Of a stretch of 64,000 nucleotides of DNA, positions 15,573-23,153 are shown piece after piece. The DNA lies in IMG/VR virus record IMGVR_UViG_3300010389_000010, positions 1 to 64,000 of that record. The stretch is one strand, 5' to 3'. The stretch's first letter is position 1. The number at the start of each line of letters is the position of its first letter. The notes beneath the pieces are model-generated. The model was given only the letters and a program-made list of their open reading frames with translations. It was not told where the DNA came from and searched no databases. The DNA comes from a virus. Made by a program: the position numbers and the translations under genes.

Positions 15573-16107
15573 ATTCCTCAAGCTCCATATACCCGATAGC
15601 GATGGCCGCGTGATCAAGAGCCATATGGATCTTCTTAATGATCACCGGCCGCTTCGTCTTGTGCCGCTTCTTCCACAGCCAGACATCAAACATCACCACC
15701 TGCTCCAGGATGGTGAACAGTTCTGCCGGCATGCTCTTCTTGATGTGGGACACCGTCATCAAGCAATCCATCTGGTAGTCTGACAGCGTGTTACCCACGC
15801 CGCCACCTGATATCGTAGGCTCATAGCTGTTGACCTTGATGGTGGAGATGTTCGCCCCTTCCCAGAATTCACGACACCGCAGCGCAACCGAGAACCGGAT
15901 CCTGCCTACACTGGACTTGTCGTCCCGGGTCTCAAGCCAGCCCTGGTCGACCATGTATTCGAGCGGAGCTGCCTTGGTATTGATTGGGATTGCACGCTTC
16001 ATGGAAATCAGGGAGATGGATCTACCCACTTCACCATACCCCACCTTCCCGGGTGTCTTGCCGATCTTCATCAGGTTAATTCGGTTCTCGATACTGCTCT
16101 TCGACAT
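15526..16107 (-). CDS. DUF6456-like protein, 193 aa
   Basis: ALRCREFWEGANISTIKVN followed by an SGGGVGNTLSDYQ region and a final KIHMALDHAAIAIGYMELEEF matches my memory of DUF6456, a domain found in alphaproteobacterial regulators and phages. No catalytic motif. Last gene of the leftward replication operon; a role in transcription or replication is possible. Confidence 0.45.
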   Translation of the reverse strand: MSKSSIENRINLMKIGKTPGKVGYGEVGRSISLISMKRAIPINTKAAPLEYMVDQGWLETRDDKSSVGRIRFSVALRCREFWEGANISTIKVNSYEPTISGGGVGNTLSDYQMDCLMTVSHIKKSMPAELFTILEQVVMFDVWLWKKRHKTKRPVIIKKIHMALDHAAIAIGYMELEEFKQRWKSSPGQQSGR

Positions 16108-16109
16108 CG

Positions 16110-16412
16110 TTACTTCACCTGCCTCTTCTCAAGTGGCATTGTATCCCAAACAATCTTATCGAGAAGCCCCCCATCCAATGACACCCCCTTGGCATCGAAC
16201 CGAATGGCCCACAGATCCGCGAGATGATCGGTGCGATCGCTTTCTGACATCGCAGCCCTGTTAGCATAGGCGCTGGCATCAACAATGCCTGCCACCTGTG
16301 CCTTGGACAGGCCAACGACACCAGCGATTGCTTTTTGGGTGTAGCCGATCACCCACAGAACGTAGACGATGTAGATGGTCGTCTCGCTGTGCTTCTGGCG
16401 CTTGTCTGGCAT
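16110..16412 (-). CDS. HTH protein, 100 aa
   Basis: YTQKAIAGVVGLSKAQVAGIV is a good helix-turn-helix of the sigma/transposase type. The rest (DLWAIRFDAKGVSLDGGLLDKIVW) is unassigned. Packed between two genes of the replication operon with 2-3 base gaps. Probably a small regulator. Confidence 0.6.
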   Translation of the reverse strand: MPDKRQKHSETTIYIVYVLWVIGYTQKAIAGVVGLSKAQVAGIVDASAYANRAAMSESDRTDHLADLWAIRFDAKGVSLDGGLLDKIVWDTMPLEKRQVK

Positions 16413-16415
16413 GAT

Positions 16416-16766
16416 TTACCTCAGGATGTCTGGCTTCAACAGGGCGTCGAGCCCCTTTATCGGGATGTAGCAGACGATTACCGGCCTGAAGGCTCCCTTC
16501 TTTCGAAAGCCGTGAACACTGGCCCACTTGCCATCGGAGCTGTCATTGATGGTGCTATGCTCGGCACTGAAGATGAATACATCATCCCTCCAGTAGACCT
16601 CATCTCCATCCCGGATCCCGGCACGCTCATAGATGAGGCGGCACCGCTTTTCTTTCAGCCAGGAAAGGTTCTCCCTCTGCCTCATAATGTTCTCGGTGAT
16701 GTAATCGATCTGCTTTGTGATCTCTTGGATCTCATCTGCAGGCTCATGAATTTGGTGCGTCTCCAT
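16416..16766 (-). CDS. Hypothetical protein, 116 aa
   Basis: The N-terminal half is a coiled coil (DEIQEITKQIDYITENIMRQ). The C-terminal half is strand-rich (RDGDEVYWRDDVFIFSAE). The start touches the stop of the helicase gene. Position next to DnaB suggests a replication accessory such as a loader, but nothing in the sequence proves it. Confidence 0.55.
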   Translation of the reverse strand: METHQIHEPADEIQEITKQIDYITENIMRQRENLSWLKEKRCRLIYERAGIRDGDEVYWRDDVFIFSAEHSTINDSSDGKWASVHGFRKKGAFRPVIVCYIPIKGLDALLKPDILR

Positions 16767-18178
16767 CAGAACAATGTCTCCCTACCTTCGAGTTCAATTG
16801 TGTTGCTCACGTCCTTGAACCTTGTGTATGGCGCGTCCCAAACCAGCTCTGATCTGGCGTTCTCGTTACCATAACGGTTCTTCAGTGAAAGAATTCTAGC
16901 TTTGCCGCTGTACTTGATGACTTCCATTTCATAGCGCTCCTTCTGACTGAATTCGCCTTGGCGCTTTGACGTGGAGGCATGCGGGATCTTGGACTTGAAG
17001 ACCTGCTCCGGTCTCCATATAGCTAACAGCAAATCAAGTGGCTCATGCATGCCATCACGGCCATAGATGTCTGACTTTACCGGCTCCGGATTATCACGAT
17101 CCCATGACTCTGTACGGCGCTGCGCAAGCATCATACCAGCGTGGCCTGTATCCTTCAGGCCATCCCGAATGGTGATCATCATCTGACCAATCTGTTCAGA
17201 AAACATGCTTTCTTTGCCAAGGGAAATTGATTTGGCGTGGTCAATGATGGCAAGGCCCCGACCGAATCGCCGTTGAAACTTTCTCATTCGAGTGACAATT
17301 TGCTTGGCGCCCCATCCCCCCGCTTTAACAATGTCAATTGGAAGCCTCATGATGCGATCAAACTCATCCATGATACGCTTCAGTTCGGCTTCAGAAATAT
17401 CGCCAGAACGCATGCGTTTGGATTCAATACCCAATCTTTGGGCAGCCAATTGCATAATGCATTGCTTTTCATCCTGCTCGTAGGAGATATAGAGGACCGG
17501 CTTGCCGAGACTTGCGGTGTGATACATCTGCTGCAGAGCCAGCGATGTCTTACCACCTGCTGAATCCAGCATGATGGCGTGGAAATTGGTGTACTGAAGC
17601 GAACCGTCAGCTGCTGAATGAAGCCCATTGAATGCCCATGGGATTTCCTCTGGAGCGCCGTTCTCTTTGGCGCTGACTATATCTTTGAAGCTTTCGTTCA
17701 CGTAATGAGAGAGATCTTTGGTGTTGCCTTTGCGCTGCAACTCGGAGAGTTCTTCAATCTCATTCTCAATGACATTGGTGACCTTGATCGGAGCATCACC
17801 CTTGCCCAACATTTTCTTGACGGTCTCGCCGATCTCCATAAGCCGACGCCCGGCGAAGGAATTCCGGATCTCATAGACGCAGTCTGATAGATCGAGATCC
17901 TTGCTCTTCATTTTCAGGTGCATGCAAGCACTGAGGTATGAGATCGCATCCTGTTTGTTAGCCAACTCACCGACGCGACCAGAGACCGTGACATAGGTTA
18001 CGCCCACGCCTTCCTCATCAAGATCCTGGATGATCAGGTATATCTTGGCGTGGTCAGGATCCAGAAACATCTCCGATTGGATATCGTCTACCAATTCGGT
18101 GACGTGAACATCTGTCAACAGAGCGCCAAGGATATAGCGCTCCATTTCGACCAGAGATTTATGCTTGTTGCTAGACAT
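16766..18178 (-). CDS. dnaB: DnaB-like replicative helicase, 470 aa
   Basis: The N-terminal EMERYILGALLTD is the helical domain of DnaB. The RecA-like core follows with VLYISYEQDE, a Walker B-like GLAIIDHAKS, and EQIGQMMITIRDGLK. It would unwind phage DNA at the fork as a hexamer. The P-loop is unusual: LDSAGGKTS lacks the usual Gly/Ala at its first position. It overlaps the primase gene by eight bases, an arrangement that fits their cooperation at the fork. Confidence 0.85.
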   Translation of the reverse strand: MSSNKHKSLVEMERYILGALLTDVHVTELVDDIQSEMFLDPDHAKIYLIIQDLDEEGVGVTYVTVSGRVGELANKQDAISYLSACMHLKMKSKDLDLSDCVYEIRNSFAGRRLMEIGETVKKMLGKGDAPIKVTNVIENEIEELSELQRKGNTKDLSHYVNESFKDIVSAKENGAPEEIPWAFNGLHSAADGSLQYTNFHAIMLDSAGGKTSLALQQMYHTASLGKPVLYISYEQDEKQCIMQLAAQRLGIESKRMRSGDISEAELKRIMDEFDRIMRLPIDIVKAGGWGAKQIVTRMRKFQRRFGRGLAIIDHAKSISLGKESMFSEQIGQMMITIRDGLKDTGHAGMMLAQRRTESWDRDNPEPVKSDIYGRDGMHEPLDLLLAIWRPEQVFKSKIPHASTSKRQGEFSQKERYEMEVIKYSGKARILSLKNRYGNENARSELVWDAPYTRFKDVSNTIELEGRETLF

Positions 18179-19223
18179 ACTCGCTCACCTGCTGCCACAC
18201 ATCCAACCAGTCAGATCCCATAGGCGGTACCTCAATGGTGGTGGTGATGTTTCTTTCCCTGCACTTTTCGGCAAGGCTCTTTGCCGCTTTCAGACCTGGT
18301 GGATCCATCAGCTCATCATTCGTGGGATTGAACCGGTTCATATCGCCATCTGCGTAGATCCTGACCTCTCGAACATGGTCAGGGATATCGAGGCCGATCA
18401 TTCCACTGGTGGAGAGCGCGGCCCAGACGCAATACCTGTCCTGGGTCAACGCCTTCACGCCGTAGGCTGTCTCCAGCCCCTCGGTGACTGCTATAATTGG
18501 TGTCTTCTCTGATGATAGACGGACGGCACACCCACCGGCGGGACCAAGGCCTCGCTTGATCTTCCTGCCCTCTGGTGTGAGCAAAGCCTTGCCGTCCTCG
18601 TCCAGATATATTCTCCATATCGCTCGGATCTGCCCGGCGTTGTTGGTAACGGCCGTGACCAGAGCTGGATGCTTACCCTTTGGTTCAATCTCGAGATCCA
18701 GATCAGGGATGAAGCGCAACCTCAATGGAGAGAATGATTGCGGTGGAACCTTACGACCAAGGAGATACTTCTCTGCCAGTGTGCCTTTGATTGACTGCCC
18801 TGACTTGAAAATCTCGGCCGCACGGTTTGCCCTATCATCATCCGTCTGTTCGCGCTCTCGTTCAGCCTGTAAGCGCCTTTGCTCCTGCTCTTTGCGCATT
18901 TCAGCTTCACGCTTGGGGTTCGGCATGACCTCTGGATTGCCGCCGAGTTCCTTGAGAGCATCGGAAAACGAAATCCCATTGAACTCCATCAGAAACTTGA
19001 TCTGGTCACCGCTGACACCGCAACCAAAGCAATGGTACCGGTGTTCTGGATCCACACAGTGGAAGGATGGAGATTTCTCACCATGAAACGGGCAACAGCC
19101 CCACCAGTCTCCCTTTCCAGGGATTGATTTCTTTTTGTCGAACGTCACCACCTTACCGATCAGGGATGAGATCGGGTTCTGCTGTTTGACACGCTCGATT
19201 TCTGATGGAGAGTATGAGCTCAC
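18171..19223 (-). CDS. DnaG-like primase with zinc finger and Toprim, 350 aa
   Basis: The CHC2-type zinc finger is complete: CPFHGEKSPSFHC with Cys44 and His47, then YHCFGCG with Cys65 and Cys68. A charged linker and a Toprim-like region follow (AVTEGLETAYGVKAL, then RIYADGDMN). The length is shorter than bacterial DnaG, and the C-terminal helicase-binding domain seems absent. It would make RNA primers for phage replication together with the downstream helicase. Confidence 0.85.
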   Translation of the reverse strand: MSSYSPSEIERVKQQNPISSLIGKVVTFDKKKSIPGKGDWWGCCPFHGEKSPSFHCVDPEHRYHCFGCGVSGDQIKFLMEFNGISFSDALKELGGNPEVMPNPKREAEMRKEQEQRRLQAEREREQTDDDRANRAAEIFKSGQSIKGTLAEKYLLGRKVPPQSFSPLRLRFIPDLDLEIEPKGKHPALVTAVTNNAGQIRAIWRIYLDEDGKALLTPEGRKIKRGLGPAGGCAVRLSSEKTPIIAVTEGLETAYGVKALTQDRYCVWAALSTSGMIGLDIPDHVREVRIYADGDMNRFNPTNDELMDPPGLKAAKSLAEKCRERNITTTIEVPPMGSDWLDVWQQVSEYV

Positions 19224-19552
19224 TTACTCTTGCCCCCATCTTTCAGAATGCCGCACAAGATACCTATTGGCCCTTGGTGCACACCCTTTTCATCCTTGGA
19301 CAACGCGCTATCAAGCACATCGATCGGGCACCCGTATTGAAGAGCGAGAGACATAGCTATCGCGCTGTCACGCATCAGAACTTCGATGCCTGATCCAACC
19401 TTTCCTGTATTCAGGAAGATTTCGCCTGGTTCCTTGTGGTTTTTATCGTAGAAGCTGACGGTGGCATGGTACTTCAGGGTTCTTTGACCTTCAGTGACAT
19501 TAAAGGTGATGACCTCAGAAGATCTTCTGGCTGGCAGTGGTCGTCTCGTCAT
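19220..19552 (-). CDS. TSCPD-domain-like protein, 110 aa
   Basis: GEIFLNTGKVGSGIEVLMRDSAIAMS, continuing into LALQYGCPIDVL, matches the TSCPD pattern seen at the end of B12-dependent ribonucleotide reductases and as free-standing small proteins. The opening RRPLPARRSSE resembles alphaproteobacterial free-standing members. It overlaps both neighbours by four bases. A link to nucleotide supply during replication is an inference. Confidence 0.5.
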   Translation of the reverse strand: MTRRPLPARRSSEVITFNVTEGQRTLKYHATVSFYDKNHKEPGEIFLNTGKVGSGIEVLMRDSAIAMSLALQYGCPIDVLDSALSKDEKGVHQGPIGILCGILKDGGKSK

Positions 19553-20157
19553 GCTGGCGCTCCAAGATCCAGTTTGATCTGGGCACGTTTATTGTTGATC
19601 TCCCGCTGCTTCCGCTGCCTCTCCTTCTCGAGTCGTTCGTGGCCACCGGCCTTCATCCACCGCAATATACCAATTGCATCGGCCTCGTTGTCGTTTGAAG
19701 GATGGATATTGTAGCTGTTGCAGACCAGTATGACCTGTTCTTTGAGCCAGTTCCTGGACTCACCCTTGCTCAATCCCTTCGGCTTGACCGCTCCCTTGAT
19801 AAAGAATGATCGCCACGAGTTGACCACGACAGCGATGGGTTCAACCAGCTTCCGGCGATAGCACCACAGCTTTACGATCGCGATCCACCCCTCGGACAGG
19901 GCCAGAGATGCAGCGCTTCTGTCAGCGTTCGGTGTTGGTGCTTCAATGACGATGCGAAGGCTGAAGTCCTTATCCAGATTGTGATCAATCAGGACATCCT
20001 CAATGCCGGCAATGAACCGAGCGTAGTATTCACCGTGAATGCCACTGTCTCCAAAGTTCCAGGATCCGAAGGTCACCTTTTTCGTGTCAGGATTCCATAA
20101 AGCCCAAGCACCACGCTTGGATGGATCTATTGCCAGGATTGGAATGTCATCAAACAT
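19549..20157 (-). CDS. ruvC: RuvC-like Holliday junction resolvase, 202 aa
   Basis: The N-terminal ILAIDPSKRGAWALW carries the first catalytic Asp (residue 11); VIEAPTPNAD gives the Glu, and DNEADAIGI the final acidic pair. This is the RNase H-like fold of RuvC resolvases, which cut branched DNA before packaging. ATG 20157 is chosen for its GGAGCGAG site; a longer frame upstream has no good start. Overlaps the methyltransferase gene by eight bases. Confidence 0.82.
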   Translation of the reverse strand: MFDDIPILAIDPSKRGAWALWNPDTKKVTFGSWNFGDSGIHGEYYARFIAGIEDVLIDHNLDKDFSLRIVIEAPTPNADRSAASLALSEGWIAIVKLWCYRRKLVEPIAVVVNSWRSFFIKGAVKPKGLSKGESRNWLKEQVILVCNSYNIHPSNDNEADAIGILRWMKAGGHERLEKERQRKQREINNKRAQIKLDLGAPA

Positions 20158-20740
20158 CGATCTCGCTCCGCATGTAGTCAACAATCGGCAGCCGAGGGCG
20201 CTTGCTCCAGTTGAAGCCAGTCGGCCCCCACACATGCCAGATATAGTTGGTTGTTCCGCCGTTCTTGGTCCCGGGAATCCATATTAACCGGTCCATGATC
20301 TTGATTTGCCCACGGTATGACGGGCACTCGTAGAAGAGGCTCTTCCTGGTGCTGCCCATGTCATAGTCAGACGGCAACAGCAGTGCGATCACCCCATTGA
20401 CCGGGCGCATGGGCAGAAGCCTCTCGATAACCGGTCCAATCAGCACGTTTAGCTTGCCATATGGTGGGTTTGAAATGATGTGGTCAAAATGCGGTGGTTC
20501 TTGCACGTCGAAGAAATCAACCGTCTTGTCGAGTGGGTACCCATAGTTCCTGACGTCATAGGCAATGACCTTGTTGCCTGCTCTGGCCAGTGGGCGACAG
20601 ATGTTGCCACCACCAGCAAACGGCTCCCAGAATGTGCCTCGAATGCCAAGCCGACGGACCAGCAATTCAGCGTGGTTTTCCGGTGTCTGGTATTCGTCCG
20701 CCATCTTCTGCGGTGCTCTGATCTTGCCGTGTTTGCTCAT
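20150..20740 (-). CDS. Adenine-type DNA methyltransferase, 196 aa
   Basis: DEYQTPENHAELLVRRL, FWEPFAGGGNI (AdoMet site) and IISNPPYGKL (catalytic NPPY) define a compact gamma-like N6-adenine methyltransferase with no evident target-recognition domain. The sequence specificity cannot be read from the protein. Start at ATG 20740 behind AGAGAA. It is the first gene after the terminator at 20761-20788. Confidence 0.8.
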   Translation of the reverse strand: MSKHGKIRAPQKMADEYQTPENHAELLVRRLGIRGTFWEPFAGGGNICRPLARAGNKVIAYDVRNYGYPLDKTVDFFDVQEPPHFDHIISNPPYGKLNVLIGPVIERLLPMRPVNGVIALLLPSDYDMGSTRKSLFYECPSYRGQIKIMDRLIWIPGTKNGGTTNYIWHVWGPTGFNWSKRPRLPIVDYMRSEIDV

Positions 20741-20760
20741 GAATTCATTCTCTTGGGAGG

Positions 20761-20788
20761 GAAAAGGCCCGGGCACTGAAGCCCGGGC
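20761..20788 (-). terminator. Rho-independent terminator, leftward
   Basis: On the minus strand GCCCGGGC pairs with a second GCCCGGGC (the sequence is its own complement) around a six-base loop, followed by CTTTTCCC. It lies between the RMF-like gene and the methyltransferase gene, so it would separate early regulators from replication genes unless transcription is antiterminated. Confidence 0.65.
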
Positions 20789-20808
20789 AAGTTACGGCAG
20801 GACAATCA

Positions 20809-21393
20809 TCAGGCTTGATAATCATCCTCACCCGAGGTCGTATCATCCTCGGATGTCTCTTCGTCGCCAGCTTCCGGATCCTTGCCAGCTTCCTCTTCAG
20901 GTGCTTCAGGTTCCTTTTGCTCTTCAGCTTCATTCATTTTGTTGGCCAGTTCCTTGTTGATGAAAGCTGTCCCTTCATTGAAGCCGCGTTGCCATGCCTG
21001 ACCATCTGCTGACCCGAGATCGTATGGGTTCTTGGCACTGGAGCGCATGGCACCAGCGGTAAAGCCCTTGTCGTAGGCGATCTCATCCGACGGAGCGCGG
21101 TCACCACGGAACATATCGAACTGTCGGCCGAGTTCATGGCCGGTCGCGCGCGCCACCCACAATTTCATCTCCAGATCTGCAATGATCTCGGCTGCATCCC
21201 CATTGCGGAGACGTTCCGCGAATGCGAATGCACCATTCGGGATCTGAAATGTTGAAGCGCGTTTGTAGATGTCCTTGATATTGGTGTCCGCCGTGGCACG
21301 GTCGCTCATCTGCCCACGGTATTCGGTTAGCAGTTTGTAGAACTGCTGGTTTCTGAGTTGCTCATCTTCTGTGAGCTGGTTGTGTCCCAACAT
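20809..21393 (-). CDS. Protein with RMF/CrpP-like C-terminal domain and acidic tail, 194 aa
   Basis: The N-terminal half is helical (EQLRNQQFYKLLTEYRGQM). Residues around 115-150 (AYDKGFTAGAMRSSAKNPYDL then GQAWQRGFNEG) follow the pattern of ribosome modulation factor and CrpP-like domains. A strongly acidic tail of about 40 residues ends the protein. ATG 21393 has the site AAAGGA; an upstream open frame runs into the GcrA-like gene and is not used. It could dim host translation or bind nucleic acid. Confidence 0.55.
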   Translation of the reverse strand: MLGHNQLTEDEQLRNQQFYKLLTEYRGQMSDRATADTNIKDIYKRASTFQIPNGAFAFAERLRNGDAAEIIADLEMKLWVARATGHELGRQFDMFRGDRAPSDEIAYDKGFTAGAMRSSAKNPYDLGSADGQAWQRGFNEGTAFINKELANKMNEAEEQKEPEAPEEEAGKDPEAGDEETSEDDTTSGEDDYQA

Positions 21394-21404
21394 AGGTTTT
21401 CCTT

Positions 21405-21977
21405 TCAGGGGGTTGTAGTCCGACGCTTTCTTGCCTCGGGCTTTAGGGTGTTGAACTCGCGGTGATATGCACACAGGGTGCTCTTCGGATGACATGGTGA
21501 TCCGCACACACTCATGTCATCGACCTTGATATTTGGATCATCTCCCCACAGTGGTTGGGAGCAATACTTGCCGCTTTGGTGTTCCATGAAATCAAGATAT
21601 GGCATTGATGTTCTTGGAGCCTCGAGCTCCGTAACAACCTTGCGCCTCTGCAGTCCTGGATCGTGCTCCCTGCTGGCTTTCTTACGGACGATGTTGCCGG
21701 CATGCAGACGTTGCTTCTTCTCTTTGGGCTTTGCTTTTGGCTGCGGACCTGGCTTCGGTGGCACCACCGGATTGCTGGAAAGCATTTTTCTTACAGCTGC
21801 CGACCCACCCATACGGTGCATCCACCCAATGACTGCGTTTCTGGAAGCAACCTTGATTTTGTTGGTGTGCAGCTTGTTGCAAATCACCGACGCCGGATCT
21901 CCCGGGTGGCAGAAATCGACGAGAGCCTGAAGACGCTCTTGATTCCCCATACTCTTCCAGTCACGCCACACAGTCAT
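21405..21977 (-). CDS. gcrA: GcrA-family cell-cycle regulator homologue, 190 aa
   Basis: The N-terminal HTH region (KIKVASRNAVIGWMHRMG) matches the GcrA signature SRNAVIGKVHRLG. The C-terminus has paired zinc-like motifs, YCSQPLW, VCGSPCHPKSTLCAYH, as in GcrA. GcrA is an alphaproteobacterial sigma-70 cofactor that activates promoters carrying CcrM-methylated GANTC. A phage copy could redirect host RNA polymerase in a methylation- and cell-cycle-dependent way. The start overlaps the preceding gene by ATGA. Confidence 0.82.
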   Translation of the reverse strand: MTVWRDWKSMGNQERLQALVDFCHPGDPASVICNKLHTNKIKVASRNAVIGWMHRMGGSAAVRKMLSSNPVVPPKPGPQPKAKPKEKKQRLHAGNIVRKKASREHDPGLQRRKVVTELEAPRTSMPYLDFMEHQSGKYCSQPLWGDDPNIKVDDMSVCGSPCHPKSTLCAYHREFNTLKPEARKRRTTTP

Positions 21978-22351
21978 AGGCCTTGCTCCAGTATCATTGT
22001 TGCTATGGAGCAGGCGGACTCAGAGATGAACCGATCGACGGATTTCCTATCGATCTCGGCCGCAGTCGTTACCTGGGCCCACTCTTCAGCGGTGAAAAGG
22101 TCACGGAATTTGGTTTCATGATTGCGATCTGGAACGCGCTTGAGGATTTCAATCGCCCTTGCCTTGCCTGGTAACTTCCGGATCACCCCACGGTTGGTCA
22201 AAGCCGAAATTATTCTATAAACGCCGCTCTTTGATCTCAAACCCAAAGCTTCGGCGATTTCGTCATACGATGGCGCCACCCCATATGAAGAGGCGACGTA
22301 ATTCTGGATGAATAACGCGCAATCGTATTGTGCTTTTGTGAGCCCCATCAT
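21974..22351 (-). CDS. LexA-like winged-helix protein, 125 aa
   Basis: LTKAQYDCALFIQNYV followed by SYDEIAEALGLRSKSGVYRIISAL reproduces the LexA DNA-binding domain. The peptidase half is missing, so it cannot self-cleave. The C-terminal half (FTAEEWAQVTTAAEID) is separate. It may compete for SOS-type operators or regulate phage genes. The ATG overlaps the stop of the 39-residue gene before it. Confidence 0.7.
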   Translation of the reverse strand: MMGLTKAQYDCALFIQNYVASSYGVAPSYDEIAEALGLRSKSGVYRIISALTNRGVIRKLPGKARAIEILKRVPDRNHETKFRDLFTAEEWAQVTTAAEIDRKSVDRFISESACSIATMILEQGL

Positions 22352-22467
22352 TTTGAAGCTCCGGTACGGTTGGAGATACCCGCTTTGCGGTACGCAATCT
22401 CAATACGCTGGCACGCCAGTTTAATGGCGGACCTGATCAACCGACCGAGTGATTTTATGAGCCGCAT
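22348..22467 (-). CDS. Very small basic protein, 39 aa
   Basis: The frame opens at ATG 22467, six bases after GAGGGG, and ends in a TGA that overlaps the next ATG (ATGA). The product is basic and helical (IRSAIKLACQRIEIAYRKAG). It overlaps the end of the upstream gene in another frame. The good ribosome site and the coupling to the LexA-like gene support it, and it fills an otherwise empty 70-base gap. Confidence 0.55.
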   Translation of the reverse strand: MRLIKSLGRLIRSAIKLACQRIEIAYRKAGISNRTGASK

Positions 22468-22762
22468 CGTGCCCCCTCAGTCGTGCTAGTAATTTATCGT
22501 TGTCGGAAATCCGCTTGACCTGCTCTGCGTTCAAGTCCTCGAGTGCAGTGCATAAGCGGTGGTAAAGATGGAGATGGACAGTGGCTGGCTCTCCGTGGAA
22601 AACCTTCTTCAAGAAACTGCCAAGCTTGTACTTCCTGGAGATCCTATGGATGGCAGTGCCTTTGGTTCTGTGAACAATCTGACCGAGGGCTACAACCTCA
22701 ACCGCTATGTTGTGAGAAGCGGCGTATGCGCCTGCTGTGGTCTTGAGATCTAAGATTTTCAC
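22421..22762 (-). CDS. Hypothetical protein, 113 aa
   Basis: Basic and helical; KILDLKTTAGAYAASHNIAVEVV begins it and a histidine-rich ATVHLHLYHRLCTALEDL lies centrally. No known motif. Second gene after cro; AAAGGGAG lies before the start. Early leftward position suggests a regulator or host-takeover protein. Confidence 0.5.
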   Translation of the reverse strand: MKILDLKTTAGAYAASHNIAVEVVALGQIVHRTKGTAIHRISRKYKLGSFLKKVFHGEPATVHLHLYHRLCTALEDLNAEQVKRISDNDKLLARLRGHDAAHKITRSVDQVRH

Positions 22763-22801
22763 AATCGACTCCCTTTCGTTTCCCTGATTCGGGAAGGAAT
22801 T

Positions 22802-23098
22802 TCACACACCAGCGCTTTCATCCTTGGTACCCTCGCGGCCAAGGTCAGCTATGTTGATCTCGAAGAAGTCTCCATATCCAAGCTCAAACGCTCTGCCGTC
22901 TGGCAGTTTGGATGCTTCCTCAATGATCTTCTTGAACCGGCGCTGCGGGATCAGGTCTCTATCGAGCCACCCCTGGACAACCGAAGGGATAATCCCAAGG
23001 ACACGCGCCATTTCTGCCTGGCCGCCGAATTTGCGAACGATCCTCTTGGTAGGGGTTTCAACAATCGTTTCTGATTGCTCGTGAATAGTATTTTGCAC
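22802..23098 (-). CDS. Cro-like HTH regulator, 98 aa
   Basis: RKFGGQAEMARVLGIIPSVVQGWLDRDLIPQRR is a Cro/Xre-type helix-turn-helix in two parts. GTG 23098 is chosen because AAGGAG lies seven bases upstream; the open frame continues to 23152 but that would begin at the -35 box. It is transcribed away from the CI gene from a promoter that contains an operator, the classic early regulator position. Confidence 0.72.
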   Translation of the reverse strand: MQNTIHEQSETIVETPTKRIVRKFGGQAEMARVLGIIPSVVQGWLDRDLIPQRRFKKIIEEASKLPDGRAFELGYGDFFEINIADLGREGTKDESAGV

Positions 23099-23122
23099 GG
23101 TGTTCTCCTTCGTTGAGGACAA

Positions 23123-23152
23123 GTCATACGCATAAAACGTATTTTGTGTCAA
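23123..23152 (-). promoter_or_regulatory. Leftward early promoter with operator in its spacer
   Basis: On the minus strand TTGACA (23152-23147) and TATGAC (23128-23123) are separated by 18 bases. The perfect palindrome ATACG-N7-CGTAT at 23126-23142 fills most of the spacer. A second, weaker ACG-N7-CGT site lies at 23152-23164 over the CI start. Repressor binding would block polymerase. This drives cro and the replication operon. Confidence 0.75.
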
Positions 23153-23153
23153 C

